NCBI GenBank assembly: GCA_021151605.1
Contig: JAGKWZ010000116.1
Coordinates: 1-15,632, forward strand
Length of the DNA stretch: 15,632 nt
Source of the DNA: Verrucomicrobiaceae bacterium
GTDB taxonomy: Bacteria; Verrucomicrobiota; Verrucomicrobiia; Verrucomicrobiales; Verrucomicrobiaceae
Reading direction: 5' to 3'
Shown here: piece by piece, positions 13,172 to 15,632 of the stretch
Layout: each line of letters opens with the position of its first letter
How positions within the stretch are numbered: position 1 is the first letter of the stretch
Made by a program: the position numbers and the translations under genes
Notes under the pieces: generated by a model
What the model was told of the DNA's origin: nothing
Database searches by the model: none
The model's input: the letters and a program-made list of their open reading frames with translations, nothing else

Positions 13172-14266
13172 ATGCGAATTGGTATCCTGAACAGCGGCGG
13201 CGATTGCCCCGGTCTCAATGCAGTCATTCACGGCGTCGTTGGTGCAGCTCACACTCTCGGCTGGGAAGTCGTCGGTTTTCGTGATGGCTTTGAGGGCCTA
13301 CTGCCACCAGGAGATTACATGCTCCTGGACCCATCTCGGACCGTTGGCATCACGAAGCTTGGCGGAACAATTCTTGGAACCACCAACAAAGGCCATTTCG
13401 TCGCCAAGGTAGGAGAAGGCAATGTGTCCGAGGTGCCAAAAGAGATTGTCGAGAAAGCCAAGGCGACGCTTCGTCATCTGGAGATCGGTGCTCTCATCGT
13501 CGTAGGTGGAGACGGTTCCCTGACGACCGGTTTGCAGCTTTATAACATGGGTGTGCCGGTGATCGGCGTGCCAAAGACGATCGATAATGACATTCAGGCC
13601 ACAGCGATGACCTTTGGTTTCGACAGTGCAGTTCACTCCGTGGTTGATGCACTGGATCGCCTCCACACGACAGCTGAAAGTCATAAGCGGGCTATCGTGC
13701 TAGAAGTCATGGGGCGTCACGCTGGCTGGATCGCCCTCTACGGCGGCATGGCTGGTGGTGCTGATGTCATTTTGCTGCCCGAAGTTCCCTTCCAGATGGA
13801 GCATGTGGCCGATGCCATCCGCCAGCGCGATGCCCGTGGGCTGCACAGCACGCTCATCGTCGTGGCAGAAGGCGCACGCATGGAAAGCGGCGAGCTTTTG
13901 AAGAAAGAGAACGTCGGTGGCAAAGGCGAGGACCGCCTTGGCGGCATCGGCGAATATGTGGCCAAGAAAATCGAAGAACTCACTGGCAAGGAAACGCGTT
14001 CCTGCACTCTCGGACATCTTCAGCGCGGCGGAGCACCGACTGCACTCGATCGTATCCTCGGCGTGCGCTTTGGTGCCATGGCGGTGAGCCTGATTGAGCA
14101 AGGCAAGTTTGGCCGCATGGTCAGCTATCAGCAATATCAGGTCGGTGATGTCAGCATCGAGGAGGCCGTGAACCAGCTTCGCCTCGTGAAGTCTGATAGT
14201 GAGATTGTCAATGCTGGCCGCAGCATCGGCATCTGCTTCGGAGACTGCCGAGTGACCATACGCTGA
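13172..14266 (+). CDS. pfkA: 6-phosphofructokinase, group III type, probably ATP-dependent
   Basis: The enzyme phosphorylates fructose 6-phosphate to the 1,6-bisphosphate in cytosolic glycolysis. The 364 residues carry all PFK-A landmarks: LNSGGDCPGLNAVI (nucleotide-binding start, residues 6-19), GGDGS (112-116), PKTIDND (134-140, catalytic D138), MGRHAGW (180-186) and GHLQRGGAP (281-289). The phosphoryl-donor pair is informative. G115 (E. coli G104) with K135 (E. coli 124) matches group III enzymes such as the Streptomyces ATP-PFK; PPi-using relatives have Asp at the first site. ATP use is thus likely, though the Lys is typical of PPi enzymes, so mixed use is possible. E. coli-type allosteric control is not expected in this group. 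It is close behind the S11 homologue on the same strand and converges on the AsmA-like gene with 16 bases between. Confidence 0.93.
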   Translation: MRIGILNSGGDCPGLNAVIHGVVGAAHTLGWEVVGFRDGFEGLLPPGDYMLLDPSRTVGITKLGGTILGTTNKGHFVAKVGEGNVSEVPKEIVEKAKATLRHLEIGALIVVGGDGSLTTGLQLYNMGVPVIGVPKTIDNDIQATAMTFGFDSAVHSVVDALDRLHTTAESHKRAIVLEVMGRHAGWIALYGGMAGGADVILLPEVPFQMEHVADAIRQRDARGLHSTLIVVAEGARMESGELLKKENVGGKGEDRLGGIGEYVAKKIEELTGKETRSCTLGHLQRGGAPTALDRILGVRFGAMAVSLIEQGKFGRMVSYQQYQVGDVSIEEAVNQLRLVKSDSEIVNAGRSIGICFGDCRVTIR

Positions 14267-14282
14267 GCAGATTTCCCTCTGG

Positions 14283-15632
14283 CTACAGTTTCTTGAAGAG
14301 CCCCTGCAGCAGGTCTCCCAGGCCTTCCCCACGCATGAGGTTCTTCAGGATTCTGTCTAGCTTGGGTTTAATTTTTGGGTCGGAAAGGGCGCCTTCGCTT
14401 TCGATGTCAAAAGTCAGTCGTCCACGGTCATCAGCCAGAGCTTTCATCAGACCTCGCGTGATGGAGTCACCCAGTTTCGCCTGCGCTACACCTGTTTGTA
14501 GCCGACTCTGAAGCTCCGGCCCGCAGGAAAGGCGGAATTCCATTTCATGGCTGTCCTGAGCGGTATCGATCCATGATTTTTTCTCAATGGCGATCTCATA
14601 CTCAGAGAAGACAAAAAGAGCGTCGCTGCGAATGGAGAAACGGTTGTTTCGATAGACTCCATCCACCACCGCCGCCTGCTGGAGCGGCCCGCCTACACGA
14701 ACTGGACTGAGATCGATGCCATAATCCTGGAGCTTTTTCATCTCCTTGCCAGCTGCGTCTCCCATCGTGATGTGCCCCGCGAGAATCGAGCCTTTGGCGA
14801 GAGTGAGTTTGAGCAGTGACGTGGGCATCCAGATGCCCGTCGATGGATCAATGGGGATAATGGAACCTTCGCCGCTCAGATCGAGACGAGCCAGCTCAGC
14901 CGGGCGCTTCACACCGCCTATCCTTGCCTGCCCAGTAACTTGAATCTGAGTGCTAATCTTGGCAGACATGCGGTTGTGATTCGCGAGATCACGTGGGTCG
15001 ATGTCGATACCCGTGAGGGTAAAGTCGAGGTTAGTAATATGAACCGTCGAACCTGAACTCTGAATGGTCAGCGCACCGCTCTCGATCTGTGCACTGCTGA
15101 CAGCAAAGGAGAACCGTTCATTAGAAGCAGAGTTGTCCTTTGAGGGGGCTTTAGCAACAGGCCGCGCCTGAGTTGAAGAGCCGGCAAGCGACGAATCCGT
15201 CTGAGGCTTCCTGAAAAGTGCCTCCAACGAACTCCTTCCCTGCGCGTCCTGAGTTTCCTTCACCGCAGGAGAAATGATGCGCAACTGCTCTACAAAAAGA
15301 CGGCGGCTCATGAGATCTTCGAGTTTGACCTCCAAGACGATTTTCGGGATGAGAATGGGAACGGCCTCGACCGAAAGGGGGGCACGTTCGGCCAGGGGCT
15401 TGCCCACTTCGGCATCACGTGGGGCGATCAGCACGCCATTAAAGCTAAGCTGAGCCGGCCGAGAAAAGAGGCTCAGCTTCGCCTCTTCGATATGCACCCG
15501 ACAATTGGTGTTTGCCTCCATCTGGGTCACCCATATCTCCGGCCCCATCTTGCGCATCACCCACCAGGAGAATCCGACCGCACCAGCAGCCAGGAGCAGA
15601 CCGAGAATGACAAAGGTGAGAATGGTGATGCG
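14283..15632 (-). CDS. AsmA-like envelope protein (5' partial, runs off right edge)
   Basis: The - strand frame is open to the window end, giving 449 residues to the TAG at 14283-14285; the true start lies beyond 15632. The first visible residues form a membrane anchor (ITILTFVILGLLLAAGAVGF, then SWWVMRKMG). A beta-rich repeat-like region with AsmA/DUF748 features follows: LSLFSRPAQLSFNGVLIAPR, VEVKLEDLMSRRLFVEQLRIISP, and later ALTIQSSGSTVHITNLDFTLTGID. A Ser/Ala-rich linker sits between the first two parts. The end is LMRGEGLGDLLQGLFKKL. AsmA-like proteins are inner-membrane anchored, span the periplasm, and in some cases carry phospholipid to the outer membrane. The assignment rests on overall pattern, so it is moderate. 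An apparent start at GTG 15560 is internal. Confidence 0.7.
   Translation of the reverse strand, partial: RITILTFVILGLLLAAGAVGFSWWVMRKMGPEIWVTQMEANTNCRVHIEEAKLSLFSRPAQLSFNGVLIAPRDAEVGKPLAERAPLSVEAVPILIPKIVLEVKLEDLMSRRLFVEQLRIISPAVKETQDAQGRSSLEALFRKPQTDSSLAGSSTQARPVAKAPSKDNSASNERFSFAVSSAQIESGALTIQSSGSTVHITNLDFTLTGIDIDPRDLANHNRMSAKISTQIQVTGQARIGGVKRPAELARLDLSGEGSIIPIDPSTGIWMPTSLLKLTLAKGSILAGHITMGDAAGKEMKKLQDYGIDLSPVRVGGPLQQAAVVDGVYRNNRFSIRSDALFVFSEYEIAIEKKSWIDTAQDSHEMEFRLSCGPELQSRLQTGVAQAKLGDSITRGLMKALADDRGRLTFDIESEGALSDPKIKPKLDRILKNLMRGEGLGDLLQGLFKKL

Noticed and set aside
13700..14332. 210-codon open frame on the - strand
   Set aside because: It lies antisense across the phosphofructokinase gene, whose motifs are complete on the + strand. 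Its product has no recognisable pattern.

Overview
The window most likely comes from a verrucomicrobial (PVC-group) chromosome. The evidence is the mix of genes: the tail of a Gfo/Idh/MocA oxidoreductase of the planctomycete/verrucomicrobial type, a formylglycine-type secreted sulfatase, a DUF6600 Trp-rich protein, and several membrane-anchored proteins of no wider family. Few start codons have a clear Shine-Dalgarno sequence, so several starts rest on protein homology. The phylum is an inference from family content.

Layout. 1-1556: the end of an oxidoreductase gene, then a stand-alone cyclic-nucleotide-binding-fold protein that overlaps, tail to tail, a calcineurin-like metallophosphoesterase. 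1631-6364: a compact envelope/general-stress island. It holds a CsbD-like protein, an entericidin-type lipoprotein too small for usual ORF cutoffs, a divergent transglutaminase-like protease, and a five-gene + strand run: triple-BON periplasmic protein, lmo0937-type mini membrane protein, DUF6600 protein with a long basic Pro-rich tail, DUF3185-type membrane protein, and a 54-residue membrane protein. An identical 15-base motif (AGGGTTACACCCCAT) lies before both the CsbD gene and the BON run, each time 35 bases before the likely start codon. It is the best candidate for a shared control element.

6371-9515: an MFS transporter, an orphan single-pass protein that looks like an anti-sigma factor, lgt (prolipoprotein diacylglyceryl transferase) and a complete tRNA-Pro(GGG) with encoded CCA. 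9593-14266: a single-pass unknown protein, a secreted sulfatase, a divergent S11 (penicillin-binding) carboxypeptidase homologue whose three active-site motifs have all decayed, and a 6-phosphofructokinase with the G/K residue pair of ATP-using group III enzymes. 14283-15632: most of an AsmA-like envelope protein that runs off the right edge.

The recurring theme is envelope maintenance: lipoprotein lipidation, a lipoprotein, BON and Trp-rich secreted proteins, a PBP-fold pseudoenzyme and an AsmA-like protein. No mobile element, CRISPR array or rRNA was seen. No gene-free stretch exceeds 300 bases.
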